Shown here in pieces: positions 28,365 to 36,731 of a stretch of DNA of 64,000 bases. The DNA lies in NCBI GenBank assembly GCA_040385105.1, contig JAZKHY010000085.1, positions 1 to 64,000 on the forward strand. The letters are read 5' to 3'. The notes below the pieces were generated by a model that had not been told where the DNA came from, searched no databases, and saw only the letters and a program-made list of their open reading frames with translations. The translations under genes and the position numbers were made by a program. The stretch's first letter is position 1, and each line of letters starts with the position of its first letter. Source of the DNA: JACMQX01 sp040385105. Its GTDB lineage: Bacteria > Pseudomonadota > Gammaproteobacteria > Burkholderiales > Burkholderiaceae_C.

Positions 28365-29588
28365 TCACTTCCCGCCCGCACCCTCGTCCACCGCCTTTTG
28401 CACCGCCGCATAAAACCCGTCACGCGCCGCTGCCGCCACCGGGTCCCTTGCACCTGCTCCCCAGTTGGCGTTGGACACAATCACCAGCTTGCGCGCCGGA
28501 TCGATGAACAGGCCCTGGCCGAAGATGCCGCGGGCCGTGAAGGCGCCTTCAGGATACGTCCACCACAAGTAGCCATAGCCCCGGCCCGGCACGTTGATGC
28601 CGGTGCGCCCGGTGGTGGCTTCGGCGAGCCAGCCTTCGGGCACCACGGGCTGGCCTGTGGCGCCACCCTGCGCAGGGCCGCGCGCGCCGTTCAACACAAA
28701 TAGCCCCAGCCGCGCAAAGTCCCGCGCACTGGCCTGGATGCAGCATCCGGCAATCTCCTGCCCGGTGCGGCTCAGGATCCAGGTCGCCTTCTGCTCCATG
28801 CCGGCCGGCACCCAGATTTTTTCAGACAGGTACGTGGCCATCGGCTTTTTCACCGCGCGGGTCACGAGCACGCCCACCAGGTTGGTCTCGCCCGTGCTGT
28901 AGTTCCAGCGCGTGCCGGGCGGCGCCGCGCGCGGCAGTGTGCGCAGGTAGCTCACCGCGGCGTCAACGCCTTCTGCGGGTTTGTGGTTGTTGAACTTCGC
29001 GACGTCGGAATCCGGGTCTGCGTAGTCTTCGGACCACTGCACGCCCGACGTCATCGTCAGCAGCTGCCGCACGCTCACATCGTCATAGGCCGAGCCCTTC
29101 ATCTCCGGCAGGTAGGTGCTGACCTTGTCGTCCATGCTCCTGATATGGCCGTCGCGGATGGCTGCGCCCACCAGAAGCGAAGTGGCGGACTTGGCCACGG
29201 AAAAACTCGTCCAGCGCCCGCTGCCATCGAAGCCCAGGCCGTAACGTTCAAGCCTAAGCTTGCCGTCTTGCACGACGAGCAGCGCCGAACTGCGCTGGCC
29301 GGCCATGTAGGCATCCACGTCGAGCGGCAGCTTGAGCGGCGGCCCCGGCGGCAGCGGCGATGCAGCGCCACCGGCCGGCACATCGCGCGCCTTGGCCAGC
29401 AACGGCAGGCGGTCGAGCACGCGGAAGGCTGCGTCGCGCTGGGCCTGGGTCCAGAACAGCAAGTCCTTGTTGTGGGGGAGTGTGGCGACCAGGGCGCGGA
29501 CTTCCCGGTCCAGGCTGAACCAGGCGGCGGTGGCGGCGGCGACGAGGGCGAGCAGCAGCACGAGGGCGAAGATCTTGATTCTTTTCAT
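28365..29588 (-). CDS. serine hydrolase of the class C beta-lactamase/esterase family
   Basis: A 407-residue protein with an N-terminal membrane anchor or signal (residues 4-23) and the penicillin-binding fold. The nucleophile motif SVAK is at 130-133 (Ser130, Lys133), and the Tyr motif YST starts at Tyr230. The third motif near the end is GIFGQGLFID rather than KTG. Such proteins usually act as esterases, D-amino-acid peptidases or 6-aminohexanoate-dimer-hydrolase-like enzymes, not as resistance enzymes. ATG at 29588 begins the basic-hydrophobic leader MKRIKIF; no clear ribosome site is seen. The gene stands alone and converges on the small membrane protein gene. Confidence 0.85.
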   Translation of the reverse strand: MKRIKIFALVLLLALVAAATAAWFSLDREVRALVATLPHNKDLLFWTQAQRDAAFRVLDRLPLLAKARDVPAGGAASPLPPGPPLKLPLDVDAYMAGQRSSALLVVQDGKLRLERYGLGFDGSGRWTSFSVAKSATSLLVGAAIRDGHIRSMDDKVSTYLPEMKGSAYDDVSVRQLLTMTSGVQWSEDYADPDSDVAKFNNHKPAEGVDAAVSYLRTLPRAAPPGTRWNYSTGETNLVGVLVTRAVKKPMATYLSEKIWVPAGMEQKATWILSRTGQEIAGCCIQASARDFARLGLFVLNGARGPAQGGATGQPVVPEGWLAEATTGRTGINVPGRGYGYLWWTYPEGAFTARGIFGQGLFIDPARKLVIVSNANWGAGARDPVAAAARDGFYAAVQKAVDEGAGGK

Positions 29589-29923
29589 GCGGCATTCTGG
29601 CCCAAAGGAGGGGTCGGGCGCCAGCCGGGCAATGCGGCGCCGCAGTTCCAGCCCGGACAGGGCGACCAGGCGCGCAGGGTGGGGCACATCGACACCGGTT
29701 TCACCCGGCCTCCTGAATGCCGAGGCGCTGCTGAAGGCGCCGCTGCCGGACGCGGCGCAGCGGGCAAAGGAACCGGCGATCGCGTGAAAGTCAGAAAAAC
29801 ACCTTCTTTTGTCCGGTAAACGTCGCCGCCCCGGGCGAAACTCGCCTGAATTCATGAAAGCTTCTTCGCGTACCGCATCGCCTCTGCCCGCAGCCCATCC
29901 ACTCCCCAACCCGCCACACAACA
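29589..29923. other. intergenic region of 335 bases
   Basis: A gap between the divergent serine hydrolase and PfpI-type genes. It must carry their promoters, but no convincing promoter boxes, palindromic operator, RNA gene or protein-like reading frame is visible. Confidence 0.5.
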
Positions 29924-30634
29924 ATGACAGCTACAGACAAAATCCGAATCGGCATGCTCGTGTTTCCCCGCATCACGGCGCTGGACATCCTCGGCCCGTT
30001 CGAGGTGCTGGCCCGCGCGCCCGACTGCACGGCGCAACTGGTATGGAAGAGCACCGCGCCCGTGTCCGGTGACACCGGCCTGCGCATCACGCCCGATGTG
30101 GGCTTTGCAGATGCGCCCCAGTTTGACGTGATCGTCGTGCCCGGCGGGCCGGGCCAGACCGAGCTGATGGAAGACGATGAAGTGATTGCCTTCCTGCAGA
30201 AGCAGGCGGCAGGCGCGAAGTACATCACCTCCGTCTGCACCGGCTCGCTGCTGCTCGCTGCCGCCGGCCTGCTCACCGGCTACAAGGCCACCTGCCACTG
30301 GATGTCGCTGGACCAGCTGGCCCAGTTTGGCGTGCAGCCCATGCCCGACAGGGTGGTAGTGGACCGCAACCGCATCACCGGCGGCGGCGTCACATCAGGG
30401 CTGGACTTTGCATTCACCGTGCTGGCAGAACTGCGCGGTGCCGACGCAGCCAGGTGGCTGCAGCTGATGCTTGAATACGACCCGGCGCCACCGTTTGCCA
30501 GCGGCCATCCGCGCGTGGCCACGCCCGGGCTGGTGGAGCAGGTGAGGACGGCCGCGTCGCCGATGCTGGTCAAGCGCCGGGAGGTGTCGGCGCGCGTGGC
30601 GCAAAAGCTGGCGGGCGCCAGCGCCCGCGCCTGA
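29924..30634 (+). CDS. DJ-1/PfpI family protein (isonitrile hydratase-like)
   Basis: A 236-residue protein of the class I glutamine-amidotransferase-like fold. Conserved blocks are FPRITALDILGPFEVL, VPGGPGQ, and the nucleophile elbow SVCTGSLLLAAAGLL with Cys105, followed by TCHW as in isonitrile hydratase and AraC-fused relatives. No DNA-binding domain is attached. Isonitrile hydratase (InhA) is the best-known relative, but many members have unknown substrates or act as glyoxalase III or deglycase. It converges on the next minus-strand gene with a 12-base gap and has no operon partner. Confidence 0.87.
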   Translation: MTATDKIRIGMLVFPRITALDILGPFEVLARAPDCTAQLVWKSTAPVSGDTGLRITPDVGFADAPQFDVIVVPGGPGQTELMEDDEVIAFLQKQAAGAKYITSVCTGSLLLAAAGLLTGYKATCHWMSLDQLAQFGVQPMPDRVVVDRNRITGGGVTSGLDFAFTVLAELRGADAARWLQLMLEYDPAPPFASGHPRVATPGLVEQVRTAASPMLVKRREVSARVAQKLAGASARA

Positions 30635-30646
30635 GCCAGGCAGGGC

Positions 30647-31717
30647 CTATCGCGATTCCACGACCCGGGGCTCGGGCGTCAGGAATTCTTCCTTGCGGTC
30701 GTCGATCCTCACGATGATGCGCCCGGGCGCGGCTTTCTTCTTGTCTGCGGCAGGCGGTACGGGCTGGGCATGCGGCAGCGGTGGGGGTGGCACGAAGGCG
30801 GCGCTGCGCACTTCGACCGTGTTGCCCTTGACCACATAGGTTCGTTCATGCACCGGAGGCGGAATGATGCGCGGGTCAGTGGGCATCGCGGCTCGGGCGG
30901 TTTCAGTTTTTGCGGGCACGGTCATGGGCGCAATGCGCACTTCAACCGGCCTGGCCTTTGCCACCTCGACCTTTTTCAGTGAAGGCGCTGGCGCCGGTGC
31001 CGCTGCCATGCGCGGTACAGGCTTTGCCTTGGCGACCATCACGGGCTTTGGGGCGGGTGATGGCACGGGCGCGGCGGCAACGCGTTGCGGCATCGGGCGG
31101 GGCCTGGCTGCAACGGCAACTTTGCGCTCGGGTACAGGCGCTACGCGCCGGGCCGTGACTGCGGCCGGTGGGGCTTTGGGCGCCGCCGGTTTGGGTGATG
31201 ACGCTTTGGGTGCAAGTGCGACGCGGGGTTGCGCCGCTGCGGTGCGGTACGCCGGCGCCGGCTTGAGTGCAACTGCAGGCTGCGGCAGGGGTTGGCTTGC
31301 AGTGGCGGGGGCATGCGCCGTCAGGGCGGCCAGTGCTTCGGCCCGCATCCTCGCCTCAGCCTGCGCTTTTGCCTCTGCCTGGGCTCTGGCCTCTGCCTGG
31401 GCTTCGGCCTGGGCTTTCGCCTCTGCGCGAGCATCGGCCGCCGCTTGCTCCCGCGCCTCGGCTTGCGCACGCGCACGCTGGGCCTGTGCCCGCCAGTTTG
31501 GCGCTACCTGCGCGTTGTCGCGCGGAACAAGTATGGGTTCGCGGTACCGCGGCTGTTCAACGGGTTCCGGCAGAGGGCTTGCGCGCCCATAGCCGTAGGG
31601 CGCTGTCTGGCCGTAGTAGTAAATGACTTGAGCCTGGGCCGTTCCGGCGCCTGCCCAGCCCGTCGTGGCCAGCAGGGCCGCAGCCCATCGATTGGTGGAA
31701 CAGAGCGACATCTTCAT
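30647..31717 (-). CDS. exported Ala/Pro/Lys-rich low-complexity protein
   Basis: A 356-residue protein of unknown function. Residues 1-29 form a signal peptide ending TAQA-QVIYYYG. Then comes a Tyr/Gly/Pro segment, followed (about 70-135) by repeated Ala-Gln-Ala-Glu/Arg units that should form a long charged helix. About 140-280 is Pro/Ala/Lys/Val-rich with recurring xPKPAAP- and PxPxPKP-type words, like periplasm-spanning linkers. The C-terminus is basic with no recognised domain. ATG at 31717 is supported by AGGAG six bases upstream. It may bridge envelope layers or bind the wall; this is inference from composition only. Confidence 0.7.
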   Translation of the reverse strand: MKMSLCSTNRWAAALLATTGWAGAGTAQAQVIYYYGQTAPYGYGRASPLPEPVEQPRYREPILVPRDNAQVAPNWRAQAQRARAQAEAREQAAADARAEAKAQAEAQAEARAQAEAKAQAEARMRAEALAALTAHAPATASQPLPQPAVALKPAPAYRTAAAQPRVALAPKASSPKPAAPKAPPAAVTARRVAPVPERKVAVAARPRPMPQRVAAAPVPSPAPKPVMVAKAKPVPRMAAAPAPAPSLKKVEVAKARPVEVRIAPMTVPAKTETARAAMPTDPRIIPPPVHERTYVVKGNTVEVRSAAFVPPPPLPHAQPVPPAADKKKAAPGRIIVRIDDRKEEFLTPEPRVVESR

Positions 31718-31832
31718 CCCGGACTCCTGATTGAAGGCCATCACGCAGGGCCTCCAGTTCATTAGGCATGAAAGGCGCGGCCGGAGTTTGTCGCTTGTGT
31801 GAAGTTGCGTGTAACAGTGTGGCTGGGCGGGC

Positions 31833-32081
31833 TCACCACAACGCCGAGTCGCGGAGATCCGTCAGTTGCCGGCGCTGGCGGCTGCGTGTCCGGGCGGCTA
31901 TGGCTGCGACGACCCCCAATGCGACTACGCCGGCGCCCACGATGGCGGCGGTGGTGAGCGCCGGGCCAAACATCCAGAAGGCCAGAGCGGCCAGGGCTGC
32001 CATCAGTGCCAAGGCCGTGAAGGCCAGTTTCTTCGCGGAGCGGGGGGTCTTTGAGTCGTGAACGTACATGGTCTTGAGCAT
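31833..32081 (-). CDS. small two-helix membrane protein
   Basis: An 82-residue protein with two hydrophobic Ala/Val/Leu helices (about 18-40 and 44-63) and a basic C-terminal tail RTRSRQRRQ, predicted to sit in the inner membrane. An internal ATG at 32069 would remove four residues. No family was recognised. It lies alone between the low-complexity protein and the photolyase gene on the same strand. Confidence 0.55.
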   Translation of the reverse strand: MLKTMYVHDSKTPRSAKKLAFTALALMAALAALAFWMFGPALTTAAIVGAGVVALGVVAAIAARTRSRQRRQLTDLRDSALW

Positions 32082-32185
32082 GCCATACCTGCCATGACGT
32101 GTCCGGCGCGGGGAATAAGGCCTTCGCGTTAAAAACCAGCTGGAATGTTCACCGATTCATCAAGGGGAAACACCGTCAGCCTGAT

Positions 32186-33769
32186 TCATTGCCGAGGTTT
32201 TGCCTGTCCGGCCCCTTTTTGCATCACCTCCGCCGCCTGCAGGCGGATGGCAGATTTGTCATCCGCGCTGAGCCGGTCCAGGTTCTTCACCTGCAGCGCC
32301 ATGCGCGGGTTGCTGCGCAGCATGTCTTCATGCCGCATCAGGAAGTCCCAGTACAAGGTGGTGAAGGGGCAGGCCGTGGCGCCGGTTGACCTGGCGGGGT
32401 CGTAGGCGCAGCCCTTGCAATAGTTGCTCATGCGCTGGATGTATTTGCCAGTCGCGGCATAAGGCTTGCTGGCCATCAGGCCGCCGTCGGCGTACTGGCT
32501 CATGCCCAGGGTGTTGGGCAGCTCCACCCATTCCACCGCATCCACATACACGCTGAGGTACCAGGCATGGACTTCCTGCGGCCGCACGCCCAGCAGCAGT
32601 GCGTACAGGCCTGTCACCATCAGCCGCTGGATGTGGTGGGCATAGCCATGGGCCAGGGTCTGGGTAATGGCGTCTTTCATGCACGCCATGGGCGTGTCGC
32701 CCGTCCAGTAGAACCAGGGCAGGGGCTGTGTGGCGTTCAGTGCATTGAGTTCCAGGTAGCCCGGCATCTGCGTCCAGTAGATGCCGCGCACATATTCGCG
32801 CCAGCCGATCACCTGGCGGATGAAGCCTTCCGCGGCGGGCAGGGGCACATGGCCGGCCCTGTACGCGGCCTCTGCAGCGGCCGCCACCTCGCGCGGGTGG
32901 AGCAGCTTGAGGTTCATGGCGCTCGCAATGTGCGAGTGGTAAAGCCAGACCTCGCCGTTCCACATGGCGTCCTGGTACTGGCCGAAGAGCGGCAGGCGGT
33001 GCTTGATGAAGTCGTTCAAGGTCTGCAAGGCCTGCGTGCGTGTGACGGGCCAGGCGAATGATTCGAGGGTGCCGGGGTTTTGTGGGAACTCCCGGTTGAC
33101 CAGCGCCATCACCTCGCGTGTGATGCCGTCCGGTGCAAAGCGGCTGGGCGGCGGCACGTCGTTCGGCCCGCCGGCCGGGAAGGCGCCGCGGTTGTCCGTG
33201 TCAAAGTTCCATTGCCCGCCAACCGGCTTGCCGGCTTCCATGAGGATGCCGGTGCGTTGCCTGAGCTCGCGGTAGAAGTACTCGAGCCGCAACTGCTTGC
33301 GGCCTTTGGCGTGTGCGGCAAAGTCGCGCACGGTGGTGAGGAAGTGCGTGTCGTCGCGAATGCCCAGCGGCGTGCCGCTGGCTTTTGCTGTCGCCTGAAT
33401 GGACTTCAAAACGCGGCAGTCGCCGGGAGCGGTCATGACGAGCTGCGCAGGCCGGTGCTGCCCGATGGATTTGCCCAGCTCGCCGGCGAGTGTGCCGGTG
33501 TTGTGCGGGTCGTCCAGGTGTGAGTAGAAGACTCTCCAGCCTTTGGCGCGCAGCAGCTGCGCAAAGTGCCGCATGGCACTCAGGAAGACGGCCGTGCGCT
33601 GTTTTGATGAGGGAATGTGGGTGGATTCTTCCCGCGCTTCGGCCATCCAGACGGCATCCTGCGCGGGGTCGAATCCTTCAAAGGCAGACGCATGCTCGTC
33701 CAGCTGGTCGCCCAGCACGAGGACAAGATTGCGTACTTGCGAGCCCGCAGTCATGGCCTGCATGCTCAT
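32186..33769 (-). CDS. iron-sulfur (6-4) photolyase (FeS-BCP/PhrB type)
   Basis: A 527-residue flavoprotein of the bacterial (6-4) photolyase group, which repairs (6-4) photoproducts with light using FAD and, in PhrB, a ribolumazine antenna. The iron-sulfur cysteines are Cys363, Cys451, Cys454 and Cys467. Their spacing (88, 3 and 13) equals that of Agrobacterium PhrB (350, 438, 441, 454). The N-terminus LVLVLGDQLD is the family signature, and the FAD cradle lies around AHHIQRLMVTGLYALL. The ATG overlaps the stop of the DUF2256 gene (ATGA), so the two are translationally coupled. Confidence 0.92.
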   Translation of the reverse strand: MSMQAMTAGSQVRNLVLVLGDQLDEHASAFEGFDPAQDAVWMAEAREESTHIPSSKQRTAVFLSAMRHFAQLLRAKGWRVFYSHLDDPHNTGTLAGELGKSIGQHRPAQLVMTAPGDCRVLKSIQATAKASGTPLGIRDDTHFLTTVRDFAAHAKGRKQLRLEYFYRELRQRTGILMEAGKPVGGQWNFDTDNRGAFPAGGPNDVPPPSRFAPDGITREVMALVNREFPQNPGTLESFAWPVTRTQALQTLNDFIKHRLPLFGQYQDAMWNGEVWLYHSHIASAMNLKLLHPREVAAAAEAAYRAGHVPLPAAEGFIRQVIGWREYVRGIYWTQMPGYLELNALNATQPLPWFYWTGDTPMACMKDAITQTLAHGYAHHIQRLMVTGLYALLLGVRPQEVHAWYLSVYVDAVEWVELPNTLGMSQYADGGLMASKPYAATGKYIQRMSNYCKGCAYDPARSTGATACPFTTLYWDFLMRHEDMLRSNPRMALQVKNLDRLSADDKSAIRLQAAEVMQKGAGQAKPRQ

Positions 33770-33927
33770 GCTGTGCCCGGTTTGGGCTTGCGCCTGCAGG
33801 CGTCAGAGCAGTACTTCACGTCTTCCCAGTTCTTCGCCCAGGCGCGGCGCCAGGTCATGGTGCGGCCGCAGACTGCGCAGAGCTTGGCGGGAAGGCTTTG
33901 CTTGTTGCCCCTGAAATCTTTTGCCAT
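33766..33927 (-). CDS. DUF2256 zinc-ribbon-like small protein coupled to photolyase
   Basis: A 53-residue protein read directly from the sequence. It starts MAKDFRGNKQSLP and contains two Cys pairs, CAVCG and the later YCSDAC, plus Trp-rich TWRRAWAKNW. The four cysteines suggest a small zinc-binding fold. DUF2256 proteins commonly accompany, or are fused to, FeS-type photolyases. The stop codon overlaps the photolyase ATG by the sequence ATGA. The function is unknown; help with iron-sulfur or flavin loading or with DNA binding can be imagined. Confidence 0.88.
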   Translation of the reverse strand: MAKDFRGNKQSLPAKLCAVCGRTMTWRRAWAKNWEDVKYCSDACRRKPKPGTA

Positions 33928-33948
33928 GGTGGGTGCCAGAGGTTGTGC

Positions 33949-34605
33949 TCAGCCCAGCAGCCGCCGGCGGCTTTGCTCCAGGTGCGCAACCAGCGCGCGC
34001 TCTGCCGCTGCGCCGTCGCCTGCGTCATAGGCGGCCAGCACCGCGCGGTGTTCTTCCATGACGACGCCGGCGGGGCTGCCTGCATCGGCACGTTCGCGGA
34101 ACAGGCGCGACATGAGCAGGTGCGCCTGCTTGGAGGCATACACCTCGGACAGCACCTCGTTGCCGGCACTGTCCACGATCGCCTGGTGGAACTGCGCGTC
34201 GGCCTGGCCGAGCTTTTTGTATTCCCTGTACTGCGCGCCCAGGTGCTTGGTGCCGGCCATTTTCTTGACCAGCGACTTGAGCAGTGTGACCGTGGCGGGG
34301 TTCTTGCGCGTAGCGCCGATGCGGGCGCAGTGCGCCTCAATGAGCATTCGGAACTCATAGAGCTTTTCCAGGTATTCACGCGTGGGGTGCGGCGCCACGG
34401 TGTAGCCGGCATACAGCTCCAGCACCACCAGCTTCTCGGCTTCAAGCCGCACCAGTGCCTCGCGCACGGGTGAGGAACTGACCTGCAGGCTGCGCGTCAG
34501 GGCGTCAATGTTCAGGCGGTCGCCGGGCGCGAGCTTGCGGTCGAGGATGCGCTCCTTGAGCGCCTCGTAGGTCATGTCCGAAAGCGAAGTGCGTTGCAGT
34601 GCCAT
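33949..34605 (-). CDS. GntR family regulator with FCD domain
   Basis: A 218-residue repressor. The N-terminal winged helix (residues 1-75) reads TYEALKERILDRKLAPGDRLNIDALTRSL..SSSPVREALVRLEAEKLV. The helical FCD ligand domain (about 85-210) has candidate metal ligands in QADAQFHQAIV and the later HL and EHRAVLAAYD helices. It is divergent from the DapA-like operon, with a 17-bp palindrome just before that operon. Regulation by a small hydroxy- or keto-acid that the operon degrades is typical of FCD proteins and inferred here. Confidence 0.9.
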   Translation of the reverse strand: MALQRTSLSDMTYEALKERILDRKLAPGDRLNIDALTRSLQVSSSPVREALVRLEAEKLVVLELYAGYTVAPHPTREYLEKLYEFRMLIEAHCARIGATRKNPATVTLLKSLVKKMAGTKHLGAQYREYKKLGQADAQFHQAIVDSAGNEVLSEVYASKQAHLLMSRLFRERADAGSPAGVVMEEHRAVLAAYDAGDGAAAERALVAHLEQSRRRLLG

Positions 34606-34726
34606 GGCGTGAGGTTACTTCAGCTTTGCCACGCCAACGCGGTACCGGCGCAGTTTTTGCGCGGGTCTGCCCGGTTTTTTGGTTGTGGCGGCACATGTGT
34701 TTTCCCTCGTGAAGATGATAAATTAA

Positions 34727-34743
34727 TCATGCATAATGCATGA
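34727..34743. promoter_or_regulatory. palindromic operator upstream of DapA-like operon
   Basis: Perfect odd palindrome TCATGCAT-A-ATGCATGA, 15 bases before the ATG at 34759 and immediately ahead of its ribosome site (AAAAGGAG). Size and position fit a GntR/FCD dimer site controlling the operon and possibly the divergent regulator gene. Confidence 0.7.
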
Positions 34744-34758
34744 AAAGGAGCATTCCAT

Positions 34759-35676
34759 ATGGCTGACTTCCGCGCGGCACTCAAGGGGATTTCCGGTGTG
34801 CCGGTGACCCCGTTTGACGCTGCTGACAACGTGGCCCCGGCGCCGCTGAAGGCGCTGGTCCAGCGGCTTGCCGCTGCCGGCATCGACAACCTGGTGGCCG
34901 CAGGCAATACGGGCGAGTTCTATGCACTGGAACTGCAGGAAGTGCTGGCCGTGTACGCGCTGGTGGCCGAGGCCAATGCAGGCCGCAGCGCCTTGACGGC
35001 CGGTGTGGGCCGCTCGCTGAAAGAGGCCGTTGCGCTGGCCCGCGCCGCCGAGAAAGAAGGGGCCGACGCGCTGATGATCCACCAGCCGCCAGACCCCTTT
35101 GCCTCGCCGCAGGGCATGGTCGACTACAACCATGCGATTGCGGATGCGACCCCGCTCCCCGTCATCCTCTATATCCGCCGCGACATCTTCAGCGAGGACG
35201 AGTTTGGCAAGCTCATTGACCACCCGAACATCGTCGGCATGAAGTACGCCTTCCCCGATGCGCCCAAGCTCGCGGAGCGCATACGCACCTGCGCGCCCAT
35301 GGGCAAGATTTCGGTGTGCGGCCTTGCCGAGCCCTGGGCCGCGCCCTTCCGCGCCGTGGGCGCGCAGGGCTTCACCTCGGGCCTGGTCAATGTGCTGCCT
35401 GGCCTGTCCGTCGAGGTGCGTGATGCGCTCGCGCGCGACGACTATGCATCGGCACGCGCGGCCTGCGAGCGCATCGCCCCGTTCGAGGCCATGCGTGCCA
35501 TGCACGGCAATGGCTGGAACGTCACGGTCGTCAAGCAGGCGATGCGGGCCATGGGCCATGCGGTGGGCCTGGCAAGACCGCCCGCCACCCAGGAATTGCC
35601 ACCGGCCTACGCGCAGCGTGTGGAGGCATTGCTGGCCGACTGGGGCTGCCTGCCCGAAGCGAGGAAAGCAGCATGA
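34759..35676 (+). CDS. dihydrodipicolinate synthase family aldolase/dehydratase
   Basis: A 305-residue class I TIM-barrel enzyme of the DapA/NAL family. The Schiff-base lysine is Lys162 in NIVGMKYAFPD and the catalytic tyrosine is Tyr138 in PVILYIRRD. The substrate carboxylate loop is GNTGEF (49-54), where true DapA has GTTGE; with catabolic neighbours this argues against lysine biosynthesis. Members in such operons act on sugar acids (2-keto-3-deoxy acids, 5-dehydro-4-deoxyglucarate). The product gene set (Ldh-type dehydrogenase, Bug protein, SDR) suggests a sugar- or hydroxy-acid pathway. The stop overlaps the next ATG (ATGA). Confidence 0.9.
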   Translation: MADFRAALKGISGVPVTPFDAADNVAPAPLKALVQRLAAAGIDNLVAAGNTGEFYALELQEVLAVYALVAEANAGRSALTAGVGRSLKEAVALARAAEKEGADALMIHQPPDPFASPQGMVDYNHAIADATPLPVILYIRRDIFSEDEFGKLIDHPNIVGMKYAFPDAPKLAERIRTCAPMGKISVCGLAEPWAAPFRAVGAQGFTSGLVNVLPGLSVEVRDALARDDYASARAACERIAPFEAMRAMHGNGWNVTVVKQAMRAMGHAVGLARPPATQELPPAYAQRVEALLADWGCLPEARKAA

Positions 35677-36731
35677 CAGAAAAACGCTACCCTGCTGAGG
35701 ACCTGCGGCGCCTTGGCCGCGACCTGCTGGGCAAGATGGGCATGGACGCCGACATGGCGCGTGCCATGAGCGCGCGCATCATCGACGCCGAACTCTACGG
35801 CCACCGCACCCACGGCCTGGCGTTCATGCCGGCCTACCTGGACCGCATCGAGAAGGGCGTTCTTGCGCTGTCTGGCACCTGGGAGGTGTTGTCCGACCGG
35901 GCCAGTGTCTTTGCCTGGAAGTGCTCGCGCCAGCCCGGCGCCTGGGTCATGGAGAAGGCCACGGCCGAGCTGCTGGCGCGAGCACCGCGCCATGGTGTGG
36001 CCACAGCCACCATTGCCAACTGCTCGCACATTGGCTGCCTGCAGACTTACCTGGTGCCCTTCACCGAAAAAGGCCTCGTGGTCTCGCTGGCTGTCACCAA
36101 CCCTGGCATCTATTCCGTGGCGCCCTTCGGCGGTGCCGATGCCGTGCTCACCAGCAACCCCATGGCCTATGGCTACCCCACCAGCGGCGTGCCGGTGCTG
36201 ATCGACCAGAGCACTTCGGTCGGCAGCAATGCGCTGTTTGCCGGCTATGCCGCGCGCAAGGAGCGCCTGCCTGGCCCATGGCTGCTCGACGGCGACGGCA
36301 ACCCGACGGACGACCCCAATGCGCTGGGCACCAAGCCGCCCGGCACCATCATGCCGGTGGGCGGCGTGGATTTTGGCTACAAGGGATTCGGTTTTGGCAT
36401 TGCGGTCGAGGCGATGTCCCTGGCGCTCTCGGGCTACGGCCGCGCGGGCAAGCCCGACATGTTCGGCCAGAGCGTGTTCATCCAGGTGATGGACCCCGAC
36501 GCCTTCGCGGGCCGTGGCGCCTTCATCCAGGAAATGGACCACCTGGTTGCGGCCTGCCACGCCAGCCGCCCGCGCCCCGGAGTTGACGCAGTGCGGGTGC
36601 CCGGCGAGCGTGCCTGGGCCAGCAGGATGGAGCAGGAAAAGAACGGGGTCAAGCTAGCGCCCGCCACGCTGGCCAAGCTCGAGCCCTGGATGCAGAAGCT
36701 GGGCGTTGCCATTACAGGAGACAAATCATGA
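35673..36731 (+). CDS. Ldh family oxidoreductase (malate/L-lactate dehydrogenase type)
   Basis: A 352-residue NAD(P)-dependent dehydrogenase of the Ldh_2 family, with a fold distinct from classical lactate dehydrogenases. Recognisable parts are the N-terminal helical domain with DAELYGHRTHG, the catalytic histidine in IANCSHIGCLQ, the NPGIYSVAPFGG and SNPMAYGYP nucleotide-site segments, and GYKGFGFGIAVEAMS. The family includes dehydrogenases for malate, lactate, ureidoglycolate and 2,3-diketogulonate. The gene overlaps both neighbours by ATGA, so the three-gene run is translationally coupled. The substrate is likely a 2-hydroxy or 2-keto acid produced with the DapA-like enzyme. Confidence 0.9.
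   Translation: MTEKRYPAEDLRRLGRDLLGKMGMDADMARAMSARIIDAELYGHRTHGLAFMPAYLDRIEKGVLALSGTWEVLSDRASVFAWKCSRQPGAWVMEKATAELLARAPRHGVATATIANCSHIGCLQTYLVPFTEKGLVVSLAVTNPGIYSVAPFGGADAVLTSNPMAYGYPTSGVPVLIDQSTSVGSNALFAGYAARKERLPGPWLLDGDGNPTDDPNALGTKPPGTIMPVGGVDFGYKGFGFGIAVEAMSLALSGYGRAGKPDMFGQSVFIQVMDPDAFAGRGAFIQEMDHLVAACHASRPRPGVDAVRVPGERAWASRMEQEKNGVKLAPATLAKLEPWMQKLGVAITGDKS

Noticed and set aside
28365..29588. Class C beta-lactamase conferring resistance
   Set aside because: The SxxK motif is present, but the Tyr motif is YST and no KTG is seen; esterase-like relatives are far more likely.
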